Assembly: GCF_003570925.1 (NCBI RefSeq)
Contig: NZ_QXIS01000006.1
Span: forward strand, 83,439 to 147,438
Source: Candidatus Cryosericum terrychapinii
GTDB lineage: Bacteria > Caldisericota > Caldisericia > Cryosericales > Cryosericaceae
Length of the DNA: 64,000 bases
Direction: 5' to 3'
Part shown: positions 1 through 7,995 of the stretch, one piece after another
Numbering within the stretch: position 1 is the stretch's first letter
How the letters are laid out: each line of letters begins with the position of its first letter
Translations under genes and position numbers: made by a program
Notes under the pieces: model-generated
The model's input: only the letters and a program-made list of their open reading frames with translations
Database searches by the model: none
Told to the model about the DNA's origin: nothing

Positions 1-909
1 CTCATGGTGCTGGCCAACTATCTGGCCGATCCCCACGTTGTTCCAGCGTGGCTGAAGCATGCCCCCGACATAGGATTCACCGTCATCGACATCATCGCGC
101 CGATGTTCATTGCGGCCATCGGACTCACATTTGGTGCGTCGTTCCGAGCCAGGCTGATCAGAGACGGCAGGCGCGCGACCATCGAGCATTTCGTGTTCCG
201 GAACCTTGCTCTCATCGGCATTGGAGCTCTTCTCACGGTGTTGGAAAATGTCTGGGGACTCACTGCCGCCGGGTCGGATTGGGGAGTACTGCAGGCTATC
301 GGGTTCGCGGGGCTTATCGCCCTTCTCTTCATTGCGGTGCCGGCGCGCCTGCGGTGGCTTGCAGGGCTCTTGTTGCTGGTCGCCTACCAGTTCCAGCTCA
401 ACAGTTTCTGGTTGGCGAATGTCCTGAGTTCCACACACGGGGGACTCGAAGGTGCCCTTTCCTGGGGGGCCATGCTGGTGATGGCGACCGCGCTGGGAGA
501 CCTATTCCATGATGTCTCAAAGGGAAGACGCTGGTTTCCCGCGGCGTCAGCAGGCGTCCTCGTCTTAGGCCTCCTTCTGGCATTCATCGTTCCGGTCAGC
601 AAGAACCGTGTCTCGGCCAGCTATGTTCTGATCGCATTGGGCGCAAGTGACCTGATTTTCTGGTGTTTCCATATGTTCGACGAACGTTTTGGTCGCTCGA
701 TACCTATCCTCAGAGAGTGGGGACGCAACTCTCTGTTGCTCTATGTTATCTACGGCGTTCTTCTGGGTATATTCGTTGCGCCTGGAATACCCGGCTGGTA
801 CGAACTAGCCCCCGTGTGGCTGGTAGCTCTTGAGGCGCTGTTCATAGTTGGAACGCTGAGCTGGATCGGGTGGGTGCTGGACCGCAGGCATTTTCATGTC
901 ACGTTGTGA
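1..909 (+). CDS. Multipass membrane acyltransferase-like protein (COG4299/DUF5009 type), 5' partial
   Basis: The reading frame is open to the first base, so the start lies outside the window and the ATG at position 4 is probably internal. About eight hydrophobic segments are visible. The opening residues, MVLANYLADP followed by WLKHAPDIGFTVID and then PMFIAAIGLTFG, match the family related to heparan-alpha-glucosaminide N-acetyltransferase, which acetylates sugars across a membrane. The usual N-terminal RG-x-DxxRG segment would be in the missing part. The substrate is unknown. Amino-sugar genes further right (GlcNAc-type kinase, PIG-L deacetylase) make a sugar substrate plausible, which is inference. 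Confidence 0.6.
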   Translation, partial: LMVLANYLADPHVVPAWLKHAPDIGFTVIDIIAPMFIAAIGLTFGASFRARLIRDGRRATIEHFVFRNLALIGIGALLTVLENVWGLTAAGSDWGVLQAIGFAGLIALLFIAVPARLRWLAGLLLLVAYQFQLNSFWLANVLSSTHGGLEGALSWGAMLVMATALGDLFHDVSKGRRWFPAASAGVLVLGLLLAFIVPVSKNRVSASYVLIALGASDLIFWCFHMFDERFGRSIPILREWGRNSLLLYVIYGVLLGIFVAPGIPGWYELAPVWLVALEALFIVGTLSWIGWVLDRRHFHVTL

Positions 910-924
910 TGCCGGCAAGGAGGA

Positions 925-1206
925 ATGATGGATGAGTACGCAGAAGTCATTGTTGTTGCAGGACAGGCTGAGGCGGAGCGCATCGTGCAGGCTCTTGGAG
1001 CTGCGGGCATCACCGCGTTCTTCCGCGCGACAACGGGCCTCGAAGGGATGTTCCAGGTCATGGCCGTCCAGTCAGGCCTTGTCGAGGCACGCGAGGTCGC
1101 GAGCATGTTTCAGGGCTGTGAGTGCCAGCAGGAAGGAAACCATGACGAACTCGAGGTCCACAGTCAGACCGGAAAGCGCGTGCACCGCAGGGGAATCGTC
1201 GAGTAG
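925..1206 (+). CDS. DUF2007-like small putative signal-transducing protein
   Basis: A 93-residue soluble protein begins with EYAEVIVVAGQAEAERIVQALGAAGI, the beta-alpha pattern of DUF2007 (PF09413), a ferredoxin-like fold annotated as a putative prokaryotic signal transducer. An SD AAGGAGG lies at 917-923. The start is ATG 925 or the adjacent ATG 928; 928 has the better spacing. The last 30 residues are polar and do not resemble the family, so the C-terminus may be lineage-specific. It follows the membrane protein by 15 bases and may share its transcript. No catalytic residues are recognisable. Confidence 0.55.
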   Translation: MMDEYAEVIVVAGQAEAERIVQALGAAGITAFFRATTGLEGMFQVMAVQSGLVEAREVASMFQGCECQQEGNHDELEVHSQTGKRVHRRGIVE

Positions 1207-1279
1207 AGGTGTGTCGGCTGGAATTCGCGTGGGGTTTCTGGCACTTTGCAGGACATTCATGGAACACACGAGGTGACAC

Positions 1280-1882
1280 ATGGACACATCGGGCACACTT
1301 GCAGGCATTGTCTGCCGCGAACTGGAACCGAGGCTCTGGCCGCAGCTGGAAGCACTGTTTGGCATGCACGGAGCATGTGGCGGCTGCTGGTGCCAGTGGT
1401 GGCGCATCGCGGGAGTTGAACACTGGAAGGACGTCCAAGGCGAAGTTGCGCACTCTCGTCTCTGTCGACAGGTGGAGGAAGGGTATGCACATGGTGTTCT
1501 CGCATACGACGGAGATGAGGCCGTGGGGTGGTGTTCGTTTGAGCCGCGTGCTTCTCTGCCACGGCTGCAACGCTCACCGAGGTTCAAGGGCAGGCCTGCA
1601 GAAGGTGTCTGGTTCGTCGGATGTTTCTTCATCCAGCGTGGCTGGAGGCGCCGGGGGCTGGCGGAGGTCCTGCTGGGACATGCGATCGGCGTGATGGAGC
1701 GTGAAGGAGCTCGTGCCGTGGAGGCTGTGCCGACGGCGACGTACGGACGCCCACAGGCGGACGCGTTTCTGTTCACGGGCACGTATGGAATGTTTGAGCG
1801 GCTTGGGTTTCACACCATGATGGACGCGCGCGGCAGGACCACTGTCATGAGACGGGAATTCATTTCAGGAGTGCAGCAATGA
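1280..1882 (+). CDS. GNAT family N-acetyltransferase
   Basis: A 200-residue protein with the GNAT fold: the acetyl-CoA loop is seen in VGCFFIQRGWRRRGLAEVLL (motif A, R/Q-x-x-G-x-G/A region), followed by a helix and the C-terminal YGMFERLGF strand typical of GNATs. The N-terminal part has an unusual Cys/Trp cluster, GACGGCWCQWW, found in a subgroup of uncharacterised GNAT proteins. The substrate is unknown. An SD-like GAGGTG stands upstream of the ATG. Its stop overlaps the start of a 53-codon ORF by four bases (ATGA). Confidence 0.75.
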   Translation: MDTSGTLAGIVCRELEPRLWPQLEALFGMHGACGGCWCQWWRIAGVEHWKDVQGEVAHSRLCRQVEEGYAHGVLAYDGDEAVGWCSFEPRASLPRLQRSPRFKGRPAEGVWFVGCFFIQRGWRRRGLAEVLLGHAIGVMEREGARAVEAVPTATYGRPQADAFLFTGTYGMFERLGFHTMMDARGRTTVMRREFISGVQQ

Positions 1883-2040
1883 CCACGGCTGATATCCCGT
1901 GCATCGTTCCTAAGACACCGTTCTTCTGTTCCTGGAGTGGGCAGTGTGAGGTGGTGGGTTTGAGTAACCTTCGCAAGGGGGCGGACGTAGACAAGGTGGG
2001 CAGTCGGTCAGTGTTCTCAGAAGACCGGCTGCGAGGTTAA
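1879..2040 (+). CDS. Small ORF (53 aa), ATGA-coupled to the acetyltransferase
   Basis: The ATG at 1879-1881 overlaps the TGA of the acetyltransferase, the coupling seen repeatedly in this genome, and the frame stays open to TAA at 2038-2040, seven bases before the SD of the next gene. The product starts MTTADIPCIVPKTPFFCSWSG, has three Cys residues in the first 25 positions and no clear hydrophobic segment. I do not recognise a family. Support comes from coupling and from filling the whole gap; it could be chance. Confidence 0.35.
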   Translation: MTTADIPCIVPKTPFFCSWSGQCEVVGLSNLRKGADVDKVGSRSVFSEDRLRG

Positions 2041-2049
2041 GGAGAAGAT

Positions 2050-2778
2050 ATGACTGAACAGAACACTCGCAGGACCCGTTCCTCGATAGCGAACGTCGGC
2101 ATTCTGCTGATCATCGCCGGCATCGTCATCCTTGCACTGCAGTACGTTCATATCGACATGAACTGGCTTCCAAAGCGCTGGGCAGACATGTCGTGGCCAC
2201 TGCACATCATTATTCCCGGACTTGCGTTGTTTGTGGTGGGTCTGGTGCTGCCGGACCGGGCGGGCGAGGGTCTATCCGGGTTCGGGCTTGTGGCCGCGGC
2301 AGTGGGCACCCTCCTCTGGTATCAGGGTATCACTGGCACATGGGAAAGCTGGGCATATGCATGGGCACTCGTGGTTCCGGCCGCTGGAGGACTTGCAGGC
2401 ATCATCCATGGGACGCTGCACGCCAACTGGCGGCACGTCAGGGATGGAGTGGGAGGTCTTGCCTTCGGTCTCGTCGCCTTCGTAGTACTGGGGTATGTGT
2501 TCGAGGGCTGGCTGGGGTTCGAGGGATTTGGACTCAACCGGATTGCTGCTTGGGTTCCAGGAGTGATCCTGCTGGCAGTGGGCGTCACGGTCCTCTTTGC
2601 GGGCACCCCCGGTGAACGCAGCTCAAGACGCGCCGAGCGCGAACAGAGATGGGCAGAGCGTCGTACGACACCCCAAGGATGGACGAGCGCTCCCGTCGTG
2701 CCTCCCGAGGAGAAGAAGATGGAAACCATCACGCCTCCTGCTGAGCCGACAAAGCCCGACGACGGGCAGCCCAGCTAA
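2050..2778 (+). CDS. Multipass membrane protein of unknown function
   Basis: The 242-residue product has a short cytoplasmic N-terminus and about six transmembrane helices (roughly residues 14-34, 50-68, 76-92, 100-118, 132-152 and 160-185). It ends in a 55-residue charged, Pro-rich tail with RRAEREQR and PPEEKK stretches, probably cytoplasmic. The SD AAGGAG lies just before the ATG. The helix pairs resemble DUF5668/LiaF-type small membrane proteins, but I cannot assign a family. It may be co-transcribed with the upstream acetyltransferase and meets a convergent lipoprotein gene five bases after its stop. Confidence 0.6.
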   Translation: MTEQNTRRTRSSIANVGILLIIAGIVILALQYVHIDMNWLPKRWADMSWPLHIIIPGLALFVVGLVLPDRAGEGLSGFGLVAAAVGTLLWYQGITGTWESWAYAWALVVPAAGGLAGIIHGTLHANWRHVRDGVGGLAFGLVAFVVLGYVFEGWLGFEGFGLNRIAAWVPGVILLAVGVTVLFAGTPGERSSRRAEREQRWAERRTTPQGWTSAPVVPPEEKKMETITPPAEPTKPDDGQPS

Positions 2779-2782
2779 TGGG

Positions 2783-3214
2783 CTACTTGGGGACTGTCGC
2801 TATCTTGACGACGTGACTGGCGTGTCCCTCGCGCCAGGTTGACTCGAGGCTGTAGATATATGTGCCGGGATCGGCAGGCAGCGTGAACGTGCCGCCCCGG
2901 ATCTCGACTCGGGTCGGTTCGTGATCGTTCCAGAGATATGCGAACAGGTCGCGTGGTCGGCGGCCGTAGTCGACTGAGATGCTGGAGCCACAGGGTGCGG
3001 TGACCGCAAGGACGTCGGTGACGAACTCGTCTGGCACCGGGGCGTCAGACTGGACCGAGTGGCCAGGGGCCGACCAGCCGTAGGTACCTAGACGAACCGG
3101 CACAGGACCTGAGGTCACCGTGACAACGGGCGTTACAGGTTCGCTCAGGGTGACACAGCCGGCAAACATACAGCACATGACCACACTCAGGATCAAGGCT
3201 ATGTATCTCATCAA
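2783..3214 (-). CDS. Small lipoprotein, unknown function
   Basis: The 143-residue product has a type II signal peptide, MMRYIALILSVVMCCMFAGC, whose lipobox FAGC places the lipidated Cys at residue 20. The mature part looks like a single beta-sandwich: alternating strands and a closing GTFTLPADPGTYIYSLES segment that resembles proteinase-inhibitor/Ig-like modules. The SD AGGAGG lies upstream of the ATG. Role and partners are unknown; it is probably displayed outside the cytoplasmic membrane. Confidence 0.6.
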   Translation of the reverse strand: MMRYIALILSVVMCCMFAGCVTLSEPVTPVVTVTSGPVPVRLGTYGWSAPGHSVQSDAPVPDEFVTDVLAVTAPCGSSISVDYGRRPRDLFAYLWNDHEPTRVEIRGGTFTLPADPGTYIYSLESTWREGHASHVVKIATVPK

Positions 3215-3289
3215 TTCCTCCTGGACCGCAGCACGGCTCGCGACGGTATACTGGTAGGACGGTTGTGCGGGTCGCAGGGTTCCCGGCAG

Positions 3290-3889
3290 CTAGAAGCGTG
3301 AGGCCAGCAGGCGGGCGAGAGCCTCCAGGACGATGATCGGTCTGGGCGCCGTGCTGGTGGTAGTGGCGTTCAGCGTGTACACGATGGTGAACACGGTGTC
3401 GTTTTTGCGCACCAGGATGGCAGCGACAGCAGGATCGTCGTACCGGGCCGAGGCCTCGCCGACAATTGCCGTCCCCGTGTCATCGATGAGCCCATTGGCA
3501 GTGAGTTTGTCCCTGTACCAGGCATACGCCTGATCACGCAGCGCGTGGTCCGGATCGGGGGTGAACTGCCCACCGAGGAGCGTCAGGGAACCCCCATCAC
3601 GGAAATCGATGGAGATACCGTTCTTTGCCGTGGCCAGTTCCTTGCCCTGGCCGTTCGTGCCTTGATCAGGGAAGAACATGAAGGTCTGGTCGGCGTACCC
3701 GACGTTGACGGCTGTTCCCAGCCCCGTCTCCGTGAAGTCCTGCGGACTCAGCGTCACGCCGGGCAGCACGCCGATGGGCTCGTCCGTGGTCGTCCCGTGC
3801 AGAGCTGAGATAAGCGTGACTGCCCCCCCGCTGACGAGGGCGAGCACGATGACAATGCTGACGAATGTACGCATGCGTTTGCGGTTCAC
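3290..3889 (-). CDS. Exported or membrane-anchored protein, unknown function
   Basis: A GTG start sits behind GGAGG. The 199-residue product starts MNRKRMRTF followed by one hydrophobic helix (about residues 9-30), so it is either secreted or a single-pass anchor. The extracytoplasmic part carries alternating strands and a conserved-looking IVGEASARYDDPAVAAILVRKND segment. No known domain is recognised. A TTGCCC-N16-TATACT promoter begins just upstream, so the gene probably starts its own transcript and may be followed by the lipoprotein gene. Confidence 0.5.
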   Translation of the reverse strand: MNRKRMRTFVSIVIVLALVSGGAVTLISALHGTTTDEPIGVLPGVTLSPQDFTETGLGTAVNVGYADQTFMFFPDQGTNGQGKELATAKNGISIDFRDGGSLTLLGGQFTPDPDHALRDQAYAWYRDKLTANGLIDDTGTAIVGEASARYDDPAVAAILVRKNDTVFTIVYTLNATTTSTAPRPIIVLEALARLLASRF

Positions 3890-3913
3890 GGCTGCCTCCA
3901 GGTACTGACCATC

Positions 3914-3941
3914 AGTATAGGACAGCTCAACGCTCGGGCAA
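3914..3941 (-). promoter_or_regulatory. Promoter for the exported protein at 3290-3889
   Basis: On the minus strand the -35 box TTGCCC (3941-3936) is separated by 16 bases from the -10 box TATACT (3919-3914). The start codon lies 25 bases further on behind an SD. Box match and spacing fit the window-wide pattern. Confidence 0.5.
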
Positions 3942-3946
3942 TGCCT

Positions 3947-4642
3947 TCAGCGCGTCAGCAGATGGCGGACGAGGACGAGGAGCGCGAGGTGAGCCGGGTA
4001 GTATGCATAGAACAGTTCCGGCAGACGGCGCAGGTGCAGCCGGGGTGGCCAGAGGATGAACGGGATGCTGGCCAGCGCGTACACCTGAGCTGGCCAGAAC
4101 AGGACCCCGGCGAGCACGTGCAGGAGTCCATGACCGATGGCGAGCTGCTCTTTATGCTGAAACAGTACGAAGCTGGCAAGGCACAGCAGAACACCATAGA
4201 GACCATAGTCCGGACCCACCTCTGGAAACCAGAGTTGTATGGAAACGAGACTCAGCGGAAGGACGATCGCCCACCACCGGTGGTGATCCCATCCCCAGAT
4301 AGCCAGCAGTCCCAGCAGCAGTGTGGCAAAGATGTTGAGCGTCCACAGGCGCACGCCGAACGCGATCATGTAGATAGGCTGGGCGATGAAACCCCAGATG
4401 GCAAGCCTGCGCGCATAGCGCGCGAGGTTGCGCGTATGCAGATAGCCGACTGCAAGCTGGTAGGCGAAGAGGGGAAAAGCCACGCGCCCGATGATGCGGA
4501 GCCAGCCCACCTGTGGCAGCAGGATGGCTCCCACATGGTCGACGGTCATCGAGATGATGGCGACAAGCTTGAGGGCGTCAGACTGTTCGAGCGTGGGTTG
4601 CCCGTTTTCCAGGGAGAAAGTTCCCTCGTCATGGTTCGTCAT
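3947..4642 (-). CDS. TraX family membrane protein
   Basis: About 231 residues with eight or so transmembrane helices. The opening, SDALKLVAIISMTVDHVGAILLP, and RIIGRVAFPLFAYQLAVGYLHTRN are the hallmark motifs of the TraX family (PF05857). F-plasmid TraX acetylates pilin, but chromosomal copies like this have no conjugation genes beside them and are presumed acyltransferases of unknown substrate. I chose the ATG at 4642; a TTG two codons upstream is possible. It is divergent from the tRNA-Gln gene. Confidence 0.8.
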   Translation of the reverse strand: MTNHDEGTFSLENGQPTLEQSDALKLVAIISMTVDHVGAILLPQVGWLRIIGRVAFPLFAYQLAVGYLHTRNLARYARRLAIWGFIAQPIYMIAFGVRLWTLNIFATLLLGLLAIWGWDHHRWWAIVLPLSLVSIQLWFPEVGPDYGLYGVLLCLASFVLFQHKEQLAIGHGLLHVLAGVLFWPAQVYALASIPFILWPPRLHLRRLPELFYAYYPAHLALLVLVRHLLTR

Positions 4643-4669
4643 TGTCAACGATTCATCGCCTCGCTCTTC

Positions 4670-4697
4670 TTGACAGCCTCCGTGGCAGCACTAGAAT
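4670..4697 (+). promoter_or_regulatory. Promoter of tRNA-Gln
   Basis: TTGACA (4670-4675), 16-base spacer, TAGAAT (4692-4697). The expected transcript start is about 13 bases before the mature tRNA. This is a perfect -35 box. Confidence 0.7.
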
Positions 4698-4717
4698 ACT
4701 GCAGTAAAGCCGCGTGT

Positions 4718-4792
4718 TGGGGCGTCGTCTAATGGTAGGACACTGGCCTTTGGAGCCATGAATTGCTGGTTCGACTCCAGCCGCCTCAGCCA
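4718..4792 (+). tRNA. tRNA-Gln (anticodon TTG)
   Basis: The cloverleaf can be folded by eye: acceptor arms TGGGGCG/CGCCTCA, a D-stem of three pairs with loop TAATGGTAG, anticodon loop CTTTGGA reading TTG, and a T-arm GCTGG/CCAGC around TTCGACT. Discriminator G and an encoded CCA end the gene at 4792. The outermost anticodon-stem pair is a C-T mismatch. Being a monocistronic tRNA, it depends on the promoter directly upstream. Confidence 0.93.
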
Positions 4793-4812
4793 TCTTCTTC
4801 TGACACAGACAA

Positions 4813-4868
4813 ATGCCTCGATCCTGGGTTGACGCGGTCGAGTCAGCACAGCCTCAGGACAGAGGCAT
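4813..4868. other. Imperfect stem-loop between tRNA-Gln and the sugar kinase
   Basis: ATGCCTC (4813-4819) pairs with GAGGCAT (4862-4868), and an inner CCTG pairs with CAGG. There is no T-run on either side. It lies between the tRNA and the convergent kinase gene and may end both transcripts. Confidence 0.3.
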
Positions 4869-4899
4869 GTCCGTAGTGTAGCAATCCCGCCTGTTTTTG

Positions 4900-5898
4900 C
4901 TAGACCACCTGGCCGACGAGGACCGCATACGTGGTCGCCGCGTCGAACTTACCCATTCTTTGCAATGCCATCACGTACGCGCCGAGGACCGGGTCGAGCA
5001 GTGGCGGTCCCAGCCGTGCGAGTGGGGCAACTTCATGGGCCAGCAATGTCAGCCTGTCGATGAAGGTAGGATTGCTGCCCCCGAAGACCGAGCCTCCCAG
5101 GACGACATCGACCGCCTCATGCTCAAAGCCCATCTTGTGGACCAGCCCCGTGATTCCCTCCGCCAGAGACTCTGCCTGCAGCATGAGGATACGCCTGCAT
5201 ACTTCGTCGCCGGCCGTCGCGCCGTCGAAGACAAGTGGTACGATGGCCAGAGCCCGATGCAGCAGTTCTCCGTGTCCTACCGTGTCTTGTACGGCCTCGA
5301 GGAACAGGAGTTGCAGCGTGTCATAGTCGAGAGCACCGATCACGTCCAGTACCATCTGCTCCAGCACGGATTTCGGCCCTGTCCCGTCGTGGGAAAGAAA
5401 CGCATAGTGCAGGATGTCTCTCAGCATGTCCAGTCCGCCGCCTCGCAGGCCGCTCTCGTAGCCGAGGCCCCGAAGCGTGACCCAGGCCCCGTCGCGACTG
5501 CACGCACAGGCGTTGGCGCCCCCGCCACACACCAGGGCGATCCCCCAGCCCTTGTTGCTCCCTGCTCTGAGCATGATCCACGTATCGTTGACAAGGTCGA
5601 AGACGAGCCCCGGGAATGTGGTGGTCAGAGCTGCATCAAGTGCCTCGCGGTCCATGGGTAGGTCCATGCCGGACAGTCCGAACACGGCGCGTTCGATCTG
5701 TGCTATCGAGAGGTCCGCAGCCGTCAGGGCAGCCTGAACGGCGTCGGTGATGCCAGACATGGCAGCTTCGAGCCCCACAACCTGGTAGTTGGAGGGACCT
5801 CCCTCGCCGGATCCGACGATATGGCCGGCATCGTCACCGACGACAGCCTTCGTCCTGGTGGTCCCCCCGTCGACACCGAGATAGTACGTCACAGCCAT
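4900..5898 (-). CDS. BadF/BadG-type ATPase, N-acetylglucosamine-kinase-like sugar kinase
   Basis: A 332-residue ASKHA-fold kinase. The phosphate-1 loop is YYLGVDGGTTRTKAVV at the N-terminus, followed by GDDAGHIVGSGEGGPSNYQ typical of the BadF/BcrA/GlcNAc-kinase family (PF01869). GIALVCGGGANACACSRDG is phosphate 2 and VLGGSVFGG the adenosine motif. No Fe-S Cys ligands of the benzoyl-CoA reductase activators are seen, so a sugar kinase is the better reading. The probable reaction is ATP-dependent phosphorylation of GlcNAc or another amino sugar. The SD AAAGGAGG stands upstream of the ATG. Confidence 0.75.
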   Translation of the reverse strand: MAVTYYLGVDGGTTRTKAVVGDDAGHIVGSGEGGPSNYQVVGLEAAMSGITDAVQAALTAADLSIAQIERAVFGLSGMDLPMDREALDAALTTTFPGLVFDLVNDTWIMLRAGSNKGWGIALVCGGGANACACSRDGAWVTLRGLGYESGLRGGGLDMLRDILHYAFLSHDGTGPKSVLEQMVLDVIGALDYDTLQLLFLEAVQDTVGHGELLHRALAIVPLVFDGATAGDEVCRRILMLQAESLAEGITGLVHKMGFEHEAVDVVLGGSVFGGSNPTFIDRLTLLAHEVAPLARLGPPLLDPVLGAYVMALQRMGKFDAATTYAVLVGQVV

Positions 5899-6026
5899 GC
5901 TAGTGTTCCTCCTTTAGGACTCTCTGATTGCCTTCTCAAGTTGAAGCACTCCCGGTGACCTTTCACGTCTGATTCGTCTGTTTCTTGTTTGGTGATATCT
6001 GGAACATCCCCTCTTTCCACCTGCCA

Positions 6027-6054
6027 AGTATACCATGGTTCATCATGCTGTCTG
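6027..6054 (-). promoter_or_regulatory. Possible promoter of the sugar kinase
   Basis: Minus-strand CAGACA (6054-6049), 16-base spacer, TATACT (6032-6027), with TG two bases before the -10 (extended type). It leaves a leader of roughly 120 bases before the kinase start. The -35 match is moderate. Confidence 0.4.
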
Positions 6055-6286
6055 CATTTGGCAGAGCGCTCGTTACCGTGGCCATGCTGGGAGGAAATGT
6101 GGTCCGAACGCCGTGTAGGTTATGGAAACGGCTTGACGGCCATGAGACTCTACCACTGGTTCGACTGACAATTCGTGTCAGCTTGTCGTTCGCTTGAACG
6201 ATGGAGGAACGGACTAGTCGGCCCTTCTTGCAATTGGTCAACATCGTAGTAACGTAATTGTAGAGACAACAAAACGCGAGGGAGGC
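6055..6286. other. Intergenic stretch at the left edge of the accessory island
   Basis: No convincing gene on either strand. TTGCAA near 6219 followed after 16 bases by TAACGT is a weak promoter candidate for the island. Base composition becomes richer in A and T here. No direct repeat, integrase or tRNA fragment is seen that would mark an attachment site. Confidence 0.3.
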
Positions 6287-6292
6287 ATGTTC

Positions 6293-6676
6293 GTGACCTC
6301 ATCAATCCTGGGCGAGTGGCGGGAAAGGGCGAGTGCACTTCTGATTCACGTGTTCATGAGAGAGGACTTATACCGAAAGCAGTGGTTTTCCAAGCTTTCT
6401 CTCCACGTCGTCCGCAGGGGCGAGTTTCCATGCAACTGGAACCGGACCGTCGTCCAAAGTGCAGACGAGCTCACGAAACGGCTCCAGAAGGACTTTCGAC
6501 TGTGTCGATATCGCATCTACCTCAGGCAGAGGCACTCCCACGAGGTCAAACGGTCGAAGTTTGACCGACACTTCATGAAGCACTTCAGCCCTAATGTCCG
6601 TTTTGGCTGCTCCGCATATATCAATCTGGCTATTGGTGTGGATGGTGGCCACTATGTGTGCGGGTTCATGACATGA
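6293..6676 (+). CDS. Orphan protein (127 aa), first gene of the radical SAM operon
   Basis: GGAGG at 6281-6285 is only one base from the ATG at 6287 but seven bases from the in-frame GTG at 6293, so GTG is the more likely start. The stop TGA overlaps the next gene's ATG (ATGA, 6673-6676), which argues that the frame is real. The product is basic, rich in Arg, His and Phe (RYRIYLRQRHSHEVKRS), and ends in NVRFGCSAYINLAIGVDGGHYVCGF, a possible beta-hairpin. I do not recognise a family. The opposite-strand ORF over the same bases is rejected because of the coupling. Confidence 0.5.
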   Translation: MTSSILGEWRERASALLIHVFMREDLYRKQWFSKLSLHVVRRGEFPCNWNRTVVQSADELTKRLQKDFRLCRYRIYLRQRHSHEVKRSKFDRHFMKHFSPNVRFGCSAYINLAIGVDGGHYVCGFMT

Positions 6677-7995
6677 CAGACGTACTGCTCATCAACTCTC
6701 CACTTTTTCGCGCGAATCGAGACCCCGATTCGGACAGCAGCGTTCCCCCGATTGGACTGGGCTACATCTACACTCAGCTTGTGCTGTCAGGCTACAAGTG
6801 TGACTTCATCGACGCAGTCGTAGACAACCTGCTTCCGAATCAGATTGTTGACATCATCGACCAATCGGATGCGAAATATGTGGGTCTCAATGTCTTCAGT
6901 TCAAATCTCAATATTGTCTGTGACATCGTGAAGAATGTCGCATCCCCGAGGGCTTTTCTCTTGGGAGGTCCGGCAATTCATACGCTGATTGCTGAAATTG
7001 CTGCTTGGGATACAGACAACAGTATCTTCGTGATTACTGGTGAAGCTGAATTGATACTTCCAGAGGTCCTCAAGAATCCAATGCGGTGGGGAGAAGGTTC
7101 TGCCAACATAAGGGTCATACATGTCACTCCTGAATCGCCTTTCTACCCCTCCGATATTGACCTTCCACTTGATCGGTCGATATTTAAGAATGAACCTACT
7201 GTTAGGCCAGACTTGAATCTGATAGAGTCGCATGTCGTGGCAAGTCGAGGGTGTATATACAACTGTGCATTCTGTACGGCTGCTACATCGCTCAATCAAC
7301 ACCTAAGACCTCGCTACCGGTCCTCTGGTAGTCTGAGCAAGGAAATTGCTGACATCAAGAGAGTACAACCCAGCACCAATTGCATCAGAGTACTCGATGA
7401 TCTTTTTCTGAGAGACCAAGCTAGCATCGACCTTGCAATAGGGCTCTTTTCTGAGACGAATCTATCTTGGCGGAGCATGGCACACATCCTTACTTTTCGG
7501 GACGCTCCCTCCAGCTGGCTAGATGGCATAAGACGAAGTGGATGTCGGGAATTGTTCGTGGGTATTGAATCCGGCAGCGACAGAACTCTCACACACATAC
7601 GCAAGCCTTTCTCCGCAGAAGTGGCATATAGAACCGTGTCTCGTGTCTTGGACGCCCAGATTCCAGTTAAGTGCTACTTCATCTTGGGTTTCCCCGGAGA
7701 GACCGAATCAGAGGCAAGAGACACAGTGTCCCTGGCACATCGTATGCAAAGTTATGCTTGCAGCGTCGGCGTTCCGCTGAGAGTCAGCGCTTTTCGATTT
7801 CGGCCCTATCATGGAACGGCTCTCTACAATGAGCTTGTTCAAGAAGGTCAGACTATCAGCCAGATTACAAATCGGGTTGATAGTCTGGAGCCAGGCTCTC
7901 TCGATCCCTACGATTGCACATCAGAAGTATATGCTGTGTATAGTAAGAGTACCTTGGACGGGTATATGATGGAGATGGAGAAGATCAATGGCTGA
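6673..7995 (+). CDS. B12-binding-domain radical SAM protein
   Basis: A 440-residue enzyme when started at ATG 6673, coupled to the gene before it; an in-frame ATG at 6658 is less likely because TDVLLINSP is the usual beginning. Residues 1-150 form a cobalamin-binding-like Rossmann domain (PPIGLGYIYTQL, AFLLGGPAIH, ITGEAELILPEVL). The radical SAM core follows: RGCIYNCAFC gives C194, C198 and C201 for the 4Fe-4S cluster, then LFVGIESGSD and ILGFPGET. The architecture fits B12-dependent methylases and ring-modifying enzymes, including BchE/MiaB-like families. The substrate is unknown. Low-G+C codon use and an eight-base overlap with the next gene mark it as part of the island operon. Confidence 0.85.
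   Translation: MTDVLLINSPLFRANRDPDSDSSVPPIGLGYIYTQLVLSGYKCDFIDAVVDNLLPNQIVDIIDQSDAKYVGLNVFSSNLNIVCDIVKNVASPRAFLLGGPAIHTLIAEIAAWDTDNSIFVITGEAELILPEVLKNPMRWGEGSANIRVIHVTPESPFYPSDIDLPLDRSIFKNEPTVRPDLNLIESHVVASRGCIYNCAFCTAATSLNQHLRPRYRSSGSLSKEIADIKRVQPSTNCIRVLDDLFLRDQASIDLAIGLFSETNLSWRSMAHILTFRDAPSSWLDGIRRSGCRELFVGIESGSDRTLTHIRKPFSAEVAYRTVSRVLDAQIPVKCYFILGFPGETESEARDTVSLAHRMQSYACSVGVPLRVSAFRFRPYHGTALYNELVQEGQTISQITNRVDSLEPGSLDPYDCTSEVYAVYSKSTLDGYMMEMEKING

Noticed and set aside
3947-4642. TraX as evidence for a conjugative element
   Set aside because: No relaxase, type IV coupling or secretion genes are near; isolated TraX proteins are common on chromosomes.
6368-6652. Minus-strand frame of 94 codons opposite the orphan island gene
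   Set aside because: The plus-strand frame has a better start signal and overlaps the next gene by ATGA; both cannot be genes.
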